Shown: positions 43,849 through 56,293 of the stretch, one piece after another
Numbering within the stretch: position 1 is the stretch's first letter
Layout of the letters: each line of letters opens with the position of its first letter
Assembly: GCA_000611775.1 (NCBI GenBank)
Contig: KK106981.1
Location: 1,366,620 to 1,430,619, forward strand
From: Umbilicaria muhlenbergii
Taxonomy: Eukaryota; Ascomycota; Lecanoromycetes; Umbilicariales; Umbilicariaceae
Reading direction: 5' to 3'
DNA: 64,000 nt
Made by a program: the position numbers and the translations under genes
Notes under the pieces: generated by a model
What the model was told of the DNA's origin: nothing
The model's input: the letters and a program-made list of their open reading frames with translations, nothing else
Databases searched by the model: none

Positions 43849-45616
43849 ATGGCCGACGATGAAGTTCTTACTACCAATAGAAGAGTTTGGAAAGCTTCTG
43901 ACCTCCCGCTCACACTACCTTTTACCGCGTACATTCTCATCAGCTTTGCCTTGATGATTCTTGAGGTCCCAACGGTTAGGTTATTAGAGAACGCGATATG
44001 CAACAGGTACTACAGAACCCTTGAAGGTACTATAATGCTAGCTATGAACAATGTCGACGAGGCTGCCTGCAAGATTCCTGAAGTGCAAGACCTACTGGCA
44101 AATGTGGTGGGCTGGAAGATGTCGTTCGATGCTATCCCTGGTATTTTTCATTAGAGAGGAGATTCATATTCGAGCTAATCAACGGCACAGGGCTATTGAC
44201 AGCTGTGTACTATGGTTCACTTGCTGACTTATACGGGAGGAGACTGGTTCTACTCCTGTCTACTACCGGCAGCCTTTTAATGCTGGCCTGGCTGGTCTTG
44301 GTTTGTAAGTTAGTCTACTCTCAGTGTGGAATCTTAACCTTCATGTTAATATCTATCGTTGGGGAAAGGTTCCCTGGACACAATATTCCCGGTGAAAGTT
44401 ATATGGGTATCGTCAATCTTTTTGTTCATCGGAGGTGGAACCCGCGTTTTCAATGCGATGGTTTTCACTGTTGTATCGGACTTGTTGAATCACTCAGACC
44501 GGTAAGAGACAGGCGTTCGGTGAAACATTAAGTCACTAATGGATGAAGCACGAAATATCTTTATCTTCTTGCTGTTGGACCTCATATGAACCGCCTGATC
44601 ACACCTCGAATTTCCACAGCCCTTATGGGTGTCAGCATTAGAACTCCGTTCTGGATTTCTTTTGCCTTATTCAGCATCTGCATGGGTTTCATTCTAGTGA
44701 TTAAAGAGCCGGATCACTTTCACAATGAGCATCAGTATGTGGCAATCAGCTCTGCTGAACAACACTCATCTCCAATTGAGGAAATACCGCCGGACCCAAC
44801 GCTATCAGAAGACGCTGAGAGCGTCAGTGTTCTAGCGCAAGACAAAGCATACAAGACAACTGGCCTGGTGAGCTGGAAGCAGCTGCAACAGACTTTCAGA
44901 ACAATCAGGAGCCTGTTTAAAAGCTCAGCAGCTCAGTTCTGTTTTGTTGCATTTGTCAGCAAGCGCATTGCGTTTGCGAGTGAGAACTTCATGTTTCAAT
45001 ATGCATCTGAGAAATTCCTGTGGAAACTACAAGAGACAACTTGGTTGCGCATGGCATCCGCATCTGGTGCTGTCTTTACTACGTTGATTGCCTGTCCGCT
45101 GCTAACTTCGGCACTTAAAAAGAGAGGATGCCTGTCTCAAAAGCTGAATTTGAACATCATTCGTGGTTGTCTGCTTATTCTGATCCCCTCATTCCTTGGT
45201 GCTTGGCTATCACCCTCAAGCATCTGGTTTTTGATTGGTATGTATACTATGAGACTTATTTCCCTATTCGGACTCACTGACGTTAATGTGAAGCAAGCAT
45301 TGGCTGCGGTTTGGGTGAGGGCATTGAGCCTGCACTTCAAGGCCTAGCAACTTTTCTCACAGACTCAGCGAACAATGCTAAACTGTTCACCGCTTTAGCT
45401 GTGGGTGATACAGTTGCTGAGCTAATAGGAGGGCCCGTCACAGCAAGATTAATGGCTATTGGCAGAAGTTCTGATCATCCTTCAGACGGATACTGTTTCC
45501 TTGCATCATCGGTATGTGTCTCGCTTTCGTTCTTATGAGTAACATTGTAATGATAAGTCCAGATCATTTTCGGAATACTTGGTGTCTTTTCCTGCTTGGT
45601 GAAAGCGGACCGATGA
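43849..45616 (+). CDS. MFS transporter, 6 exons, 499 aa
   Basis: Exons 43849-44140, 44191-44304, 44369-44501, 44549-45237, 45294-45511 and 45563-45616. All junctions are GT-AG and in phase, so the gene looks intact although single frames appear broken. Major facilitator superfamily, about 12 membrane helices. The first helix is FTAYILISFALMILEV, with the fungal EVPTVRLLENAICNRYY segment after it. GLLTAVYYGSLADLYGRRLVLLL is the motif-A region, and IFLFIGGGTRVFNAMVFTVVSD is helix 4. A hydrophilic central loop (EEIPPDPTLSEDAES) separates the halves, and GLGEGIEPALQGLATF starts the late helices. Predicted plasma-membrane exporter or importer of small molecules; substrate unknown. It lies between a dead kinase and the CorA-like gene. 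Confidence 0.85.
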
Positions 45617-45751
45617 AAGGAATAGTTAAGGAGTGCGTCTATACTAAGTGATGTTATTTAGATGAACAGAATACTATGCTGACTTTGTACACAACAAATG
45701 CAATGACCGAGTAAACTAAAGCGTTGCCAATCATGTCTCAATACTTTATCA

Positions 45752-47563
45752 TTACATTAGCTTCTCATCTTTTCTAAACACTTTCTTATACATGTCCATG
45801 ACATCCCATTTCATTAGCACCAGTGATACGATAAGAACGGGGCAAGAGACAACAAACCACACCCATAACGAATTCCCATCACTTATTATCGGCCGTAGAT
45901 TCATCCCGAAGAACGACGCCGTGAAACTGAGGGGTATAAATACAAATGCCAGCCTTGTTAACTTAGCCACCTCTTGCGCCTGTCTGATCGCCTTGTTTGA
46001 TTCTGCAATAATTGCACGGTTCATCATGAGTGCCATTTGCCCTTGAAACCTCGCAGACAGTCTCTCGGCCCTGGCAAGTAGATGCTTGTAGTCTGCCAGC
46101 AGGGTGTCAGCCGCCTGCTGTGCAGTAGCGCGCGCATTCGTCTCAGTTGCTCTTGGCCAGCCGATACCCCCGCGTATTTCAATTGTCGCAATGTGTTCAC
46201 GTAGACAGTCCGCCTGCTTGTCAAGCAGCCGCTGGCTATATAGCAGGTTGGACTGATCCCAGATCTCTTCGGATATGGTGTGAGTCGCGGTCTCAGTCGC
46301 AAGCTTCGACTCCAGCATATTGAGGAGTTGGACCTGTGAGAAGGCGCAGAAGCGGAATAGCTCATGCAGAGAGTAGAAAGGATCAGTCGCCATGGTCTTG
46401 GCATCTAAAGTCTTTCCATAGTCGTAGGGGATGAGAGATGATGACTGGATGAAGGGTCGAGGGCGGGCTGAAGGGGGGTCCCCCTCACGAGTGAAGGAGC
46501 CAATGGCCAACTGATGCGATTTGAGAGCTACCTTGGAAGCAATCTGTATGGTGGGTTGAAACACTGTATGGTTAATGTTGCTACTATCAGCGTATTCACT
46601 CCATGGTCCTTTGGGACCTTCAGAGAGGTCTTTGCCTGTGTCGATCCAAACAATTGCTGAAAAGCATTAGCACAGCCAGAGCATCGATTAGTACAGAGAC
46701 CTACTTGTGTGACCATCTCCCGTCTGATTCAAGCATATGGAGATTCCTTGCTCTATAGCAAAATGAGTCCCATCAGCTACGAAAAAGGCGCGGACGATGG
46801 AGTTGCCAAGTCCGACATCCTTTTCCATACTTGAGGTAAGGTGATGAATGTATCGACCCAGAGACCTCATGCTAGCTCTCCTAAGTATGTCAACGTCATT
46901 CCGGCTATGGAGTTTTTGTACGTTCTCCTTCTGGCCGATGGTGATGAAGCGTAGCTGGATAATATTCCCCAAGGTGGAAGGCAAGGATGGAAGAGGGAAG
47001 TAATTAAGGCGTCCGATTGTTGACCAGAAATCCAAGTGTCGTTGGAAGAACTCGGGATCAACTCGATACAAGCCTCCAATAGTTGAGAGCCATGATGAAG
47101 AAGGCAGACCTCGCAGAAATAGGATATTTTGAGCTTTGTCGCCACTATTTGAGGTTGAGATGGCATCTCTGAGATGGTCTGGATGCTTGGAGATGATGGT
47201 CCTATCGCCCACGGCATTGTAGGTGTAGTAGTACGCGAATGAGTATGAGACATTTTGATTACGTTGCGTAACACTGCGTATAGGGCTTGTCCAGGCCTTG
47301 AACGGTTGTTGTAAGAAAGAGGCTAGGTTCGCAAAATTGAGGCCCGGGTAAAGGGAATTCTCCGTTCCTTTCCTGGAGTGCGCGAAGACGGCCTCAGCAT
47401 ATTCCTGAGGCAACACTGTAAATCATGCATTTCATTAGAAAATGGTAGCTATGATGGTTATTTGGAGCCTACGTCGTTTGGAGTATCCAGTACTCGGGAG
47501 GCGGTTGAGGCTGACGTTGCGATTCAGTCTTGGCTTCAAATCTTGTGTCGCAGTAGAACCCAT
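45752..47563 (-). CDS. CorA-like membrane protein (fungal Mg2+ transporter-like), 3 exons, ~568 aa
   Basis: Exons (minus) 47563-47473, 47415-46705 and 46656-45752; phases fit. The C-terminus carries the CorA hallmark: a long coiled helix (RAIIAESNKAIRQAQEVAKL), then TM1 FVFIPLSFTASFFGMNL with the GMN pore motif, and TM2 LWVWFVVSCPVLIVSLVLM, then a basic Lys-rich tail. The large cytosolic N-terminal domain (ILFLRG, WLSTIGGLYRVDPEFFQRHLDFW) is the one found in fungal CorA-like proteins of unknown function. CorA channels pass Mg2+ or other divalent cations. Whether this fungal class transports ions is unknown. The gene starts 366 bp after the NLR stop, on the same strand, so it may be co-regulated with it. 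Confidence 0.87.
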
Positions 47564-47928
47564 TATTGTTAGGATGGTGTTTGAGTCGGCTTATATGAAT
47601 ATGTAAATGTAGGTTACGGGTGCGCAAAGGAAACTGTCAAGATGGAGAGTAGCGCTTCGAAACGATTCTATTTACGGACATCTTCAGGTAGCCTCGCCCC
47701 GCAGCTTAGCCGCCAAGTTTTGTTGGAGCCTGGAGCCTTGTGTCCGACCATTTGACTATATCTATGTGCTGCCTCACTGAGACTTGCCACTCTCCGAGTG
47801 CAAGAGTTTTAAACGCTTCTTCGTGAATCATGATCTCCGCGTTCCACAGTGCAAAGCCCTTACTAACGCCATTGTCAACTAGGTTTCTTTCCGCCAAATC
47901 GCGAGTTATATAACAGAGGGAATAGTCA
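47564..47928. other. Gap between NLR and CorA-like genes
   Basis: 365 bp on the same-strand path from the NLR stop to the CorA-like start. It probably contains the NLR terminator and the CorA-like promoter. A short frame (47706-47960) overlaps the NLR end and is not claimed. Confidence 0.4.
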
Positions 47929-50900
47929 TCATCTAGACCAAAAGGCAATGCTTTGATCAAAGTCTTCTAGTGTCAAGTCCTCCGGTCTCCCTTTATCTCC
48001 ACCTGAAAATTCGTGGTACAGTCTTGTACTCTCTCTACGTTCAGACCTAGCTTCATCCGATCGACCCAAGGATGCTAAAACGAGACTTCTCTTGAACAAC
48101 GTACGTGCTCTTTCGGGCTTGTGTATTGCGCGGGGAGTGAATATTTCAAGAGCAAGGTCAAGATGATGTCTACGCATTGTTGGTTAGCAAGACATGGACG
48201 AATAAAATTAGAACGCCAAATACACATACAGTGCTTGCTCGTGCTGATTGAGTCGCTTGTAATGATCTGCTACTTTTACATACACGTCGCCAGTCCGATG
48301 ATGGTTCCTGCCAAGGGTGGATAGATACTGGGTTAGAGCTCTGCAATGGTAGGAATAGCTCTCGTCTTGCAGGCCTTGAGCGGCTTTGACATTCCCCAGC
48401 GCATGGAGAAACCGTCCCGTTCTGATGAGTAAGTGACTGATTGTCTTTTGCGAGTAGAAGTTAAACTTACATGAAAGATTCCCTGTCATCTACACCGTAT
48501 GCGGCCTCGCGATGTTCTAGACCTTCTAGGAGCGTACTAGCGGCCTCGTCAAGACGGCCTAGTAACCAGTACACCAGGCCGAGGTTAACCAACGGGAATG
48601 ACATATCAGTCCAGCGGTAGTTATCTACACGACTCGTCGTACTAATTGACCTCTTGAAGCATTCTTCGCCCTTCTCCCACATCCCGTTCATCATGTAAGC
48701 ATTTCCAAGCTCGTTCCATGATATCGCAAGCCGCAAATCTTTTCCTTGAGGCCCATCTCCGATTTCTTGCATCATCATTTCATTGAAGATTTGGAAGTGC
48801 TTCAAAGTACCGACGGGGTCGTTGGTTTCAGTCCCAACGCATCCCGAGTTATGATGGATTTCAGCCAGGATAGAATCAAGCTGTTTACTAGCCTCCATTT
48901 CATCTGGCTTGGAGCTTGGTAGCATTGGAAGTGACCGCTTGATAGTTTCAGCAATAGATTGAGCTTGGTCGAAAAATTGCGTAGAATCAATCGAGTTACC
49001 ACATTCGTGGGTATACCTTTGGGGAGAGTTAGAGCTTTCAAAATGAAATTGAATACGAGCTTACCAGCCTGCGTCTGTCAGGAGCTTCACACACTGAAGA
49101 TCAGCCTTGAAAGTTTGATAAGAGAATTCGACCCTGGTGGCGTGTTGCTTGAGTTTTAGCACGTGTGGGAAAAGCCCTTCACACACACGCCATCTCGTGA
49201 CACCGTGGCGCCATGAGAACGTTTCAAAAGGCCAAACTGATGAGACTAAGCCTACCGCTGCCGCGAATGTTGATTTGAATCGTGCCTTTTCTATTTTTGC
49301 CCTAGCTACGTCTTGAATTAGTCGGTGTATCCGGAGTCTCTCCGCATTTTTAGTGATCAGAGAAGACTGAAGAAGCTCTGTCCTTGCAGTTTGATAAGCG
49401 ATAGATGTCTTAGGGAAAGTCTCCAATGCCACGGTGTCTGGGTGAGCAGTCAGAATGGTTTCCTGAATCCCATCTGGATCCAGAAAAGAAAGGATCTCTA
49501 GGAAGGCTCTTCCATGTTTTAGGTTTTCTAATGCCCACACAGACGCAAGAGTGTGCTCGTAGCCGGAACGACGATTTCGTGGCTCGAACCGGAGCTGAAA
49601 CAGTTCGTCGCGACTTTCTTCTTCATCGTAAGTCTTGAGGAATTCGTCAAACGACAGATCACGACGAACAATTACTCCAGCCATCTGCGTCATCGCTAAG
49701 GGGAAACCACCAAGTCTCTTCACTACGCTGGCACTATCTCCGGCCTTCTTGGTTAGCTTCGAAAGGAAACGGGACCCTTCATCGATGCTGAAAGGCGGCA
49801 GATCAATTCCATTCCGGGCCAGGTAGGTGGAATTCTTAGCCAGTGGATCTCTACTGGTAAAGAGAACACAGCCGGGGCCATTCAATGGCCAATACTCTTC
49901 TAGCGCCTCCGGATTATCAGCATTATCAAATACGAGTAGCCAGGTCGCCTGGTCTGTGACTCTTTCGTCTGAGGGATCGGATGTCTTGAGAGGGTTTGCT
50001 AGCCAGCCCGCCACGAGATCACGAGTAACCACAGGATCTCGGGCATCGACGGATTCATCTGTTACAAGGCCTAATTCGAGCGCTATCCGGGAAAAGCTCT
50101 CGGATATCTTGACAGCTGAGTCCGCAAATATCCAGAAGATTGCATCAAATCGATCTTTGTGGGAGAAGACAAATTCAGCAGCGATTTGTGTCTTGCCCAT
50201 ACCTCCCGGCCCACAGATTGAGAAAGTCTTAACTTCATTCTCTTCTTCCTGCTTGTCCAGATCAACCAAACTTTGATAAGGCGGCCAGAATATGGTCACC
50301 AAAGCCTTGAGAATATCAGCCCGATGAAAGAAATCTTTATTGCGGCCAACCGGGATGATATGACAGGGCAGACGAGGACCCTTTCGAGTAGATGAAAGAT
50401 CAGAGACTTGAGGTATCATCTCAAAGCCAGGATCGGAAGAGCCGGCGGTGGCGGATTTGCTTCGGGGATTAGACTGAGTTGCTGAGCCTAGGGGATTGTA
50501 TTAGTTCCATCATCCTTCTAATTGTATTATGATGACTACCTTCTCTTCCAGAAACTGGGAACTTGTCAGGGTCTTGTACAGTCCAATGATCTAAAGCAGA
50601 GACAGCCTTATCTGAGATCTATTAGCCGCGAACCACATAGCTGTACGTCGCTTTTTACATTCAGGGGAGCCTCTAATGATTTGGAGTCTAGCATCTTCGA
50701 GTGCCGTTGTGAGGAAGGAGACAATGATCGCGAAATCGGTACTATCGGTATCAATATTGCAAAGGTTCTTATGATCAGAACGAAGGCCGAGTAATTGCTC
50801 GCGAAGACTATGTGTGGTCACGAAGTCTTTGTCGATAAGCTAAGGGCTTGCAAGTTAGATATGTAAATACTACCTTACTAGCCACTTCAAAGGCCTCATC

Positions 50901-51777
50901 GGCCTTCACTGGTTGATATGAGAATAGAGGAACAGCTCACTCACCAGCGCCTTTTTCTTTGATACCAAGGACGTTTTGATCTTAGTCTCCTGAGTCTCAT
51001 AAACTGACAAAATTGGGACCGGGACATGGGCCTGCTCGAACTGCAATGAGCAGCTGGTGAGCTTTTCAATGTCTTTCAGATCAATCAAACGGTTCTTTTG
51101 AGACCCTTTTCCCTGCAGCAATACTAAGGCCGCATTCTGCCAAGTATGTGCATCCTCTGAAGTTGAATGGGGTGTCCCTAATAAGACAACGCCAGCAAGA
51201 GCTTGTAGAAAGTGTCGGAAGTTGAATTGTCGTTGGTACGCCAAACGAAGACCCTTAAGCCATTAGCGATAGAAGACCGACTGATGCAATGAGTCTTTAC
51301 CTACTTCTTTGACAATCAATCCCCCAACACTGTGAGACGCAAGGAGTACAGGGCAATGTTGAAGCTACTGTCTTTGTCAGATTAACAAGCTTCATCCATG
51401 TTGACGATTGGTGCCACCTTCTCATCCTCAACCAGCCCCAATAAGCACGTTAAGAAATCTTCCCCCCTGTCGAGTAGAGTTTGCCACGACAAAGTTCCTG
51501 AGGCCAGACCAGGATCATAGACAAAGACTGCCAGTCCTGGAGCAGTAGCAGCGGGAATACTTTGTAGCCAATGTCGGCCAGTGTGATCATGCCACTCCTT
51601 CGGGTGTCCTGTACTCACGCCAGGAACGAGAGCAAACCTGAGCAGCTTTTGTTAACACGCCTTGAGCAACATTCCAACTTTGGCGCCACCAGGATCTTAC
51701 ACAGTCTGTATATTTTGACTTCGGAAGAGACTATGCAAGCTCCCGCTTGGTCTCCGTGAACTAGCTGAGTCTTCCAT
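47929..51777 (-). CDS. NLR protein: alpha/beta-hydrolase - NB-ARC - TPR, 10 exons, ~1103 aa
   Basis: Exons (minus) 51777-51701, 51637-51406, 51364-51305, 51253-50945, 50839-50659, 50590-50540, 50487-49065, 49016-48471, 48421-48230 and 48169-47929; phases fit throughout. The N-terminal domain is a serine-hydrolase-like effector (VPGVSTGHPKEWHDH; LLASHSVGGLIVKE with nucleophile Ser115; VVLLGTPHS). NB-ARC: P-loop CGPGGMGKTQ (~residue 397), Walker B LLVFDNADNPE (~484), VLFTSRDPLA, and GGFPLAMTQMAGV as the GLPLA-like motif. The C-terminal third is TPR repeats (AISWNELGNAYMMNGMWEKGEECF, read here in two parts: AISWNELGNAY, MWEKGEECF; NLGLVYWLLGRLDEAASTL) ending DFDQSIAFWSR. Fungal NLRs of this build are self/non-self sensors linked to incompatibility and cell death. 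Ligand unknown. The weakest junction is intron 2 (41 bp, GTCAAC donor). Confidence 0.88.
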
Positions 51778-52215
51778 TCCGACCGGTAATTTCTGAACTA
51801 ACTAGAGTAGTTTGCGGAGGACAAGTAATAACCTAAAGTTAACGAACCAGATAGATAAGCACTAAGGATGAAGGGGCACTAGTACTGTAGTACATGTAGG
51901 CGACCAAACGGTTGCCAAGGCTGCTAAACTAGATTAGGCTTAGCAGTCTCTTCACAGACAGGAAGAGATGTACCGTGGTTGCTCTTCCTCCCTTGTTAAA
52001 TTGCATTACGAAAATACACAGAACCATAGCTATTTATGCACAGGCTGAGAGTTACGAAGAAAGTGAGGGGGGGAAGTTAGTTGAGTCTGCAAAGACTTTC
52101 ACATGCAGTGTCTCACTTTCTGTAAATAATGGTACGTTCAAAATTAATAGCTAAGGAAACTGCAAAGGTTTAGGTCACCGCGATGACACCTTAGCTTAAC
52201 ACATCCAATAAACCA
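51778..52215. other. NLR 5' flank and amidase 3' flank
   Basis: About 440 bp upstream of the NLR start and downstream of the amidase (copy 2) stop. It presumably holds the NLR promoter. No motif is assigned. Confidence 0.4.
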
Positions 52216-54686
52216 TCAGTTCGGGAATAGCTTCGAGCCAGCCAGGACGGTGGTGAACCTTCCAGCATTTCTCAGACAGTCTAGGGCTAGATCTAGGAGA
52301 TCGAGATCTCGGCCTAAGTGGGAAGGAGTGATGGCAGGTCAGCGATAGCCTGGATGAAACATAAGAGCGCATGAAGATATGTTTACCTGGAGCTGCAAGC
52401 AACGATATGGCCACAGGAAGATGCTCGGTTCGTCCGCTGACCTTAGAGTTATAAGGTACTTGTCCAGCTTCATCATGTGATTGTTAGACCGATAGTAGAA
52501 TCAGCGGGCTCAGTTGAGGCTTACCTGGGACGACCAGCTCAGGCCCTTTTGAAATTGGCGACAAGAAGAGCATCGGGACCCCAACGGGATTGAAGCGGCT
52601 CCTGCAACCAAGATCAGTGCCCTTTCATTGTTTATCTTCAAGGACCCAGACGTTGCCTCATCTCTGTATCTCGGGGAGATGTTCTCGATAGGCAGTACTA
52701 CAATCGTGTTGTATTCTTCGACTTGCATCACGACCTGGGAGAACCAATTTCGGTATACCTCTAGTCGCTCTACAGCGATGCCCCTTTCGGCCTCTGATAT
52801 TTTTTCCGAGAGCTCCCTACTCGGCGTGATTAGCTTGAGCACATAGCTGTAGACACTTCCATTATGTAGGATTCTCATCCATACCATTGCCACCGGACAG
52901 GAGGGCTAACGTATGGACTTTTCGAGAACTGTTTTAGGTAATCTCCACGAAACTGATCGAAGCTGTGGTAGTCATCATAAAAGAATGAATTCCGACAGGC
53001 CTAACCCGAGTTAGCTCAGCACTTGCCATGGAGTATGCCAGATGCCCACGTCCTTCATATACTCCTGGAGACACTGGCCTTTAGCTTCGGCGGGTGGTAA
53101 CATGTCCCATACGTAGTCGAAGGAGACTTTCCTTTGTTTCACTCCAAGCGATGACTCAAGATCTGTAACGAACTGGTCAATGATATTCAACTGGTCTTGG
53201 TTGGAGATCAAAGACATGTAATCTGTAGCGTAGATGATCGAGGGAGGAAGCTAGATCGTGAGTTAGAGATATAGAGGAGGGTCGGCCATGCAGAACATAC
53301 AGCAGATGTAGGAGGAAGCATCTTGCCGTACCAGGTGTCTGCAAACGCTCGACATATCTTGAGATCTCTGCCGAAGAATGTTGGGACGTCAAATTGCCTA
53401 ACAAGGTTCGATTAGAAAGATTTTCGAGCAAAGACAACGAGGTCAAGTCTATACCTAAAGCTGGGGATATAACCATCAACAGGCAGTACCCCGTGCGAAG
53501 GACGCAAGGCAAAGCAGCCGTTCCAATGCCCTGGCCGCCGTCCACTTCCACTGGCTGTGGATCTCAGTGAGCTCCTTCAGAATTTCGGATGAGATAAGCA
53601 GCCTTACTGTCCGATCCTATGGCAATATCTAACCACGAATACGAGGCAATCGCAGCACCACTGCCGCTGCTACTTCCTGCCGGCGATTGGTACCCGTCTG
53701 CACGAGGGTTCCATGGCGCCTGAAAATCAACGCATTCAATAGGCTCCTCAGTTGCAGCAAATGAAGCCAGCTTCGTGGTCCCAACGATTGTAGCACCTGC
53801 CTGGATTAACAATTTGATGCAAGTAGCAGTGTCAGCTGCTGGTGCGTATAAATCGTAATAAGCCCGGTTACAGAGGGAGGTCTGAATGCCCCGAACTTGA
53901 AAGATGTCCTTGACAGCAACCCTCAGACCCGAAAGGGACTTCCTGGAACCGCCAAGACCAGGAAGCCGTGAGGGTACAGCTATGTTAATCGTTTGAGTGT
54001 AATCACCACCAGTGTGGAGCTCCGTAGCTTCGCTGATAATTGATCAGTTTATGAAAGAAAGAAAGGTGGCGTCAAGCCTACCCTTCTGGGCCCGGTATAA
54101 GAGCCGTTACAAATGCACCTTGAACATCGTCATAGAGTCGGCGGATCTCCAGGAGGTGCTGCCCGGATGTGAGATATGGGCCCTGAGGCGGGCCAGTCTC
54201 GCCTTCTGCAGTATATATGTCAATCCATACTGTTCCAAGAGAAGCCAAAAGCTCCCTCGCGCCTGTTGTGATGTCAAGCTCTTCGCCTTTGCCGGCTCCA
54301 GTGAATATGATCCCGCTCAGGAACTCGTCACGAAAGACATCGTCAGAGACACGAAAGCTTTCGATGCACTCCTTCAGCCATTCCTCGGTAACCCGATGCC
54401 TGTAGTTGAGGCATATGACTAGAGCATATGATGGTGGACCTTTATGATGCGTGAGGAAAGGCTGGAAGCAAGTCGTCAGCAAGCTCGCCAATACCAAAAT
54501 CTGCCTGCATACCTCCGAGCATTCCAGCGCGATGAACCTGTCATCCCCAATATAGAACGGCCGCCGATGGGCATCAGCAAACACGGCGTTTGCAACGGCT
54601 CCCGCGTTGTTCTCAGTCGAAACGGTCCTGTTCATTGTCGTAGTAATAGCCTTATTTGCTTGAAGCCAGACGGTAATCGGGAGCAA
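52216..54686 (-). CDS. Amidase-signature enzyme (copy 2), multi-exon, start and intactness uncertain
   Basis: Paralogue of the copy at 39.1-41.3 kb, in opposite orientation. Visible in order: N-terminal domain (TEEWLKECIESFRVSDDVF, FLSGIIFTG), the catalytic Lys in LRVAVKDIFQV, the cis-Ser loop in SPAGSSSGSGAAIASYSW, and after an intron (GTAAGG...CCACAG) SDTSGSGRRPGHWNG with the nucleophile Ser. Then come RQFDVPTFFGRDLKIC, DQFVTDLESSLGVKQRKVSF, AERGIAVERLEVYRNWFSQV and a final exon ending VLAGSKLFPN with a TGA at 52218-52216. It hydrolyses amide bonds if active. No in-frame ATG is found at the 5' end, so another exon is missing. Near 52560 the frame that preserves the family sequence (GPELVVPG) does not join in phase with the exon before it. 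It may be a gene with a misjudged intron or one at an early stage of decay. Confidence 0.65.
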
Positions 54687-55266
54687 TGCACATATATCCT
54701 GTCTGTGGTTCGCCTTTGTTGTGGCGAAGGCATTCAGCTGACCAACTGGCCGCGTCCAACAAACAGCCCTCGGCTTTGCTTCTCAACAGGGGAAAAGGTC
54801 ATAGCCTTACCGTGAACCTCGCTAGGAAGATGTGCTGTCGGAAGACGGAAGCTAAAAATTATTGGGTAAGGTAGCAATCACGGCCGATACGTCTGTGCTA
54901 GGCCACGTCACAATCACAGTGAGGTTGGCAAATATGCAGCGTGATTACATTAAGTGCAGGTTTGCAAGTCCTAGTAAACAAACGGCCAACAGCGTTCATG
55001 TTGTTGCATGCGGAGAATTGTTCGTCCGCCCCGGCCAATGCAGCAGCCCCGGGACGGGCATTGACTGTGCTACGAAGCGAAAAATCTAAGTAAGGTAAGT
55101 GCTGTGGCCAACATTACGTAATCAGTCGAGTATTAGTTATTTCGAGGCTCTATAGCTTCTACGAATAAGACACTCATTATTTGAATTCTCAACCCCATTA
55201 GTAGGACCTCATTCACTGAGGGCTGAACTGGGATTCTTCACTGAGAGCACCTCCTACAACAATTCT
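54687..55266. other. Amidase 5' flank, nothing else recognised
   Basis: About 580 bp that should contain the missing first exon and promoter of the amidase gene. The frame leading into 54686 stays open to about 54772 (RPVGQLNAFATTKANHRQD) without an ATG, so the exon probably starts with a splice acceptor there. Confidence 0.4.
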
Positions 55267-55530
55267 GCATACGCCTGTCTCATCAGCCTCTTGGGGCTTC
55301 CTTCCTGAACGATTATACCCCACGGTGACCAGAACACGTACGGCTGGCTGCAAATCACGTCTGAAACTCCCTCCAACACCACATATGAAGCCACAGAAAT
55401 CCCGCATACGCCTGTCTCATCAGCCTCTTGGGCTTCCTTCCTGAACGATCAGACCCCACGGCGACCAGAACACGTACGGCTGACTGTGAATCATGTACAA
55501 AACGCCCCCTAAAACACGTTCGCCACCAAA
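55267..55530. repeat. 137-bp tandem duplication (2 copies)
   Basis: Units start GCATACGCCTGTCTCATCAG at 55267 and again at 55404. They stay alignable to about 55530, including CCTTCCTGAACGAT and GACCAGAACACGTACGGCTG. Most differences are C/T or G/A, plus one G indel. The array lies just before the abrupt base-composition change. Confidence 0.75.
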
Positions 55531-56293
55531 CAACGACTACATGAGTGGGCGATCATCTCTACCGTTGAATACGACTTGCCGTTTCTGGCAGAAGGAAGAA
55601 GAATAGGCAGGCATAACTTCTAACTACAAACATTGAGGAAGGAGGAACAAAGCATCAAAGTACCTTCTACACTGAGTTAACATATCACAACAAACCAGGT
55701 ATAAGTAGGAGAGCTGAGATTTAATTCTTCTCATCATACTTTTACCCCTCACTCCTCACCTCATTTCTCATGAACCCCCTCCCCCCCCTTAAGAATGAAG
55801 AGCATGATAGATGTTGAGAGCCTCTAACCTTAGAAGTCAAGTCAAGCTAGGGAAGCAGAGGCAGAGCTGAGTCACAGATCAATTGAACCCTCAGAGATTT
55901 AAAAAGTCATCATTAAACTTAAACAGCTTTCACTCACTTCTTGAGATCATCAGAGAGAGATGACAGAGTGAAACAAACCTCCTGACAATAATATAAAACC
56001 ACTCAGTCAACACCTCTCTTTTAGAAGGCTGTCATACAGCTGATAAACTGTCTCACCTGAAAGATAAGTTATTACTCTTATCAACAGAGTGCTCATTAGC
56101 AGGAACTTATATCTTTAAACCTCTCAATACTCAATTCTTGCCTGAAGGAGCCTCACATCCTTCAGCATGAAAAATCATGAGCATCAATCCTCAACTACAA
56201 CTGTGAGGGTTCATTAATGAAAATTCATCAATAATTATATCAACACTTGATCAAGAATTCCTCACCTTTAACTCACAACTTTCAGCTGTAAAC
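55531..56293. other. Composition boundary and AT-rich flank
   Basis: CpG-containing DNA ends at about 55575. After about 55600 CpG is almost absent and TCATGA/CATGAA-type words abound. No gene is seen. A C-tract occurs near 55773-55788. Confidence 0.5.

Noticed and set aside
47706-47960. 84-codon minus frame after the NLR
   Set aside because: Overlaps the NLR end in another frame. The NLR ends in the family-typical AFWSR, so this is downstream noise.
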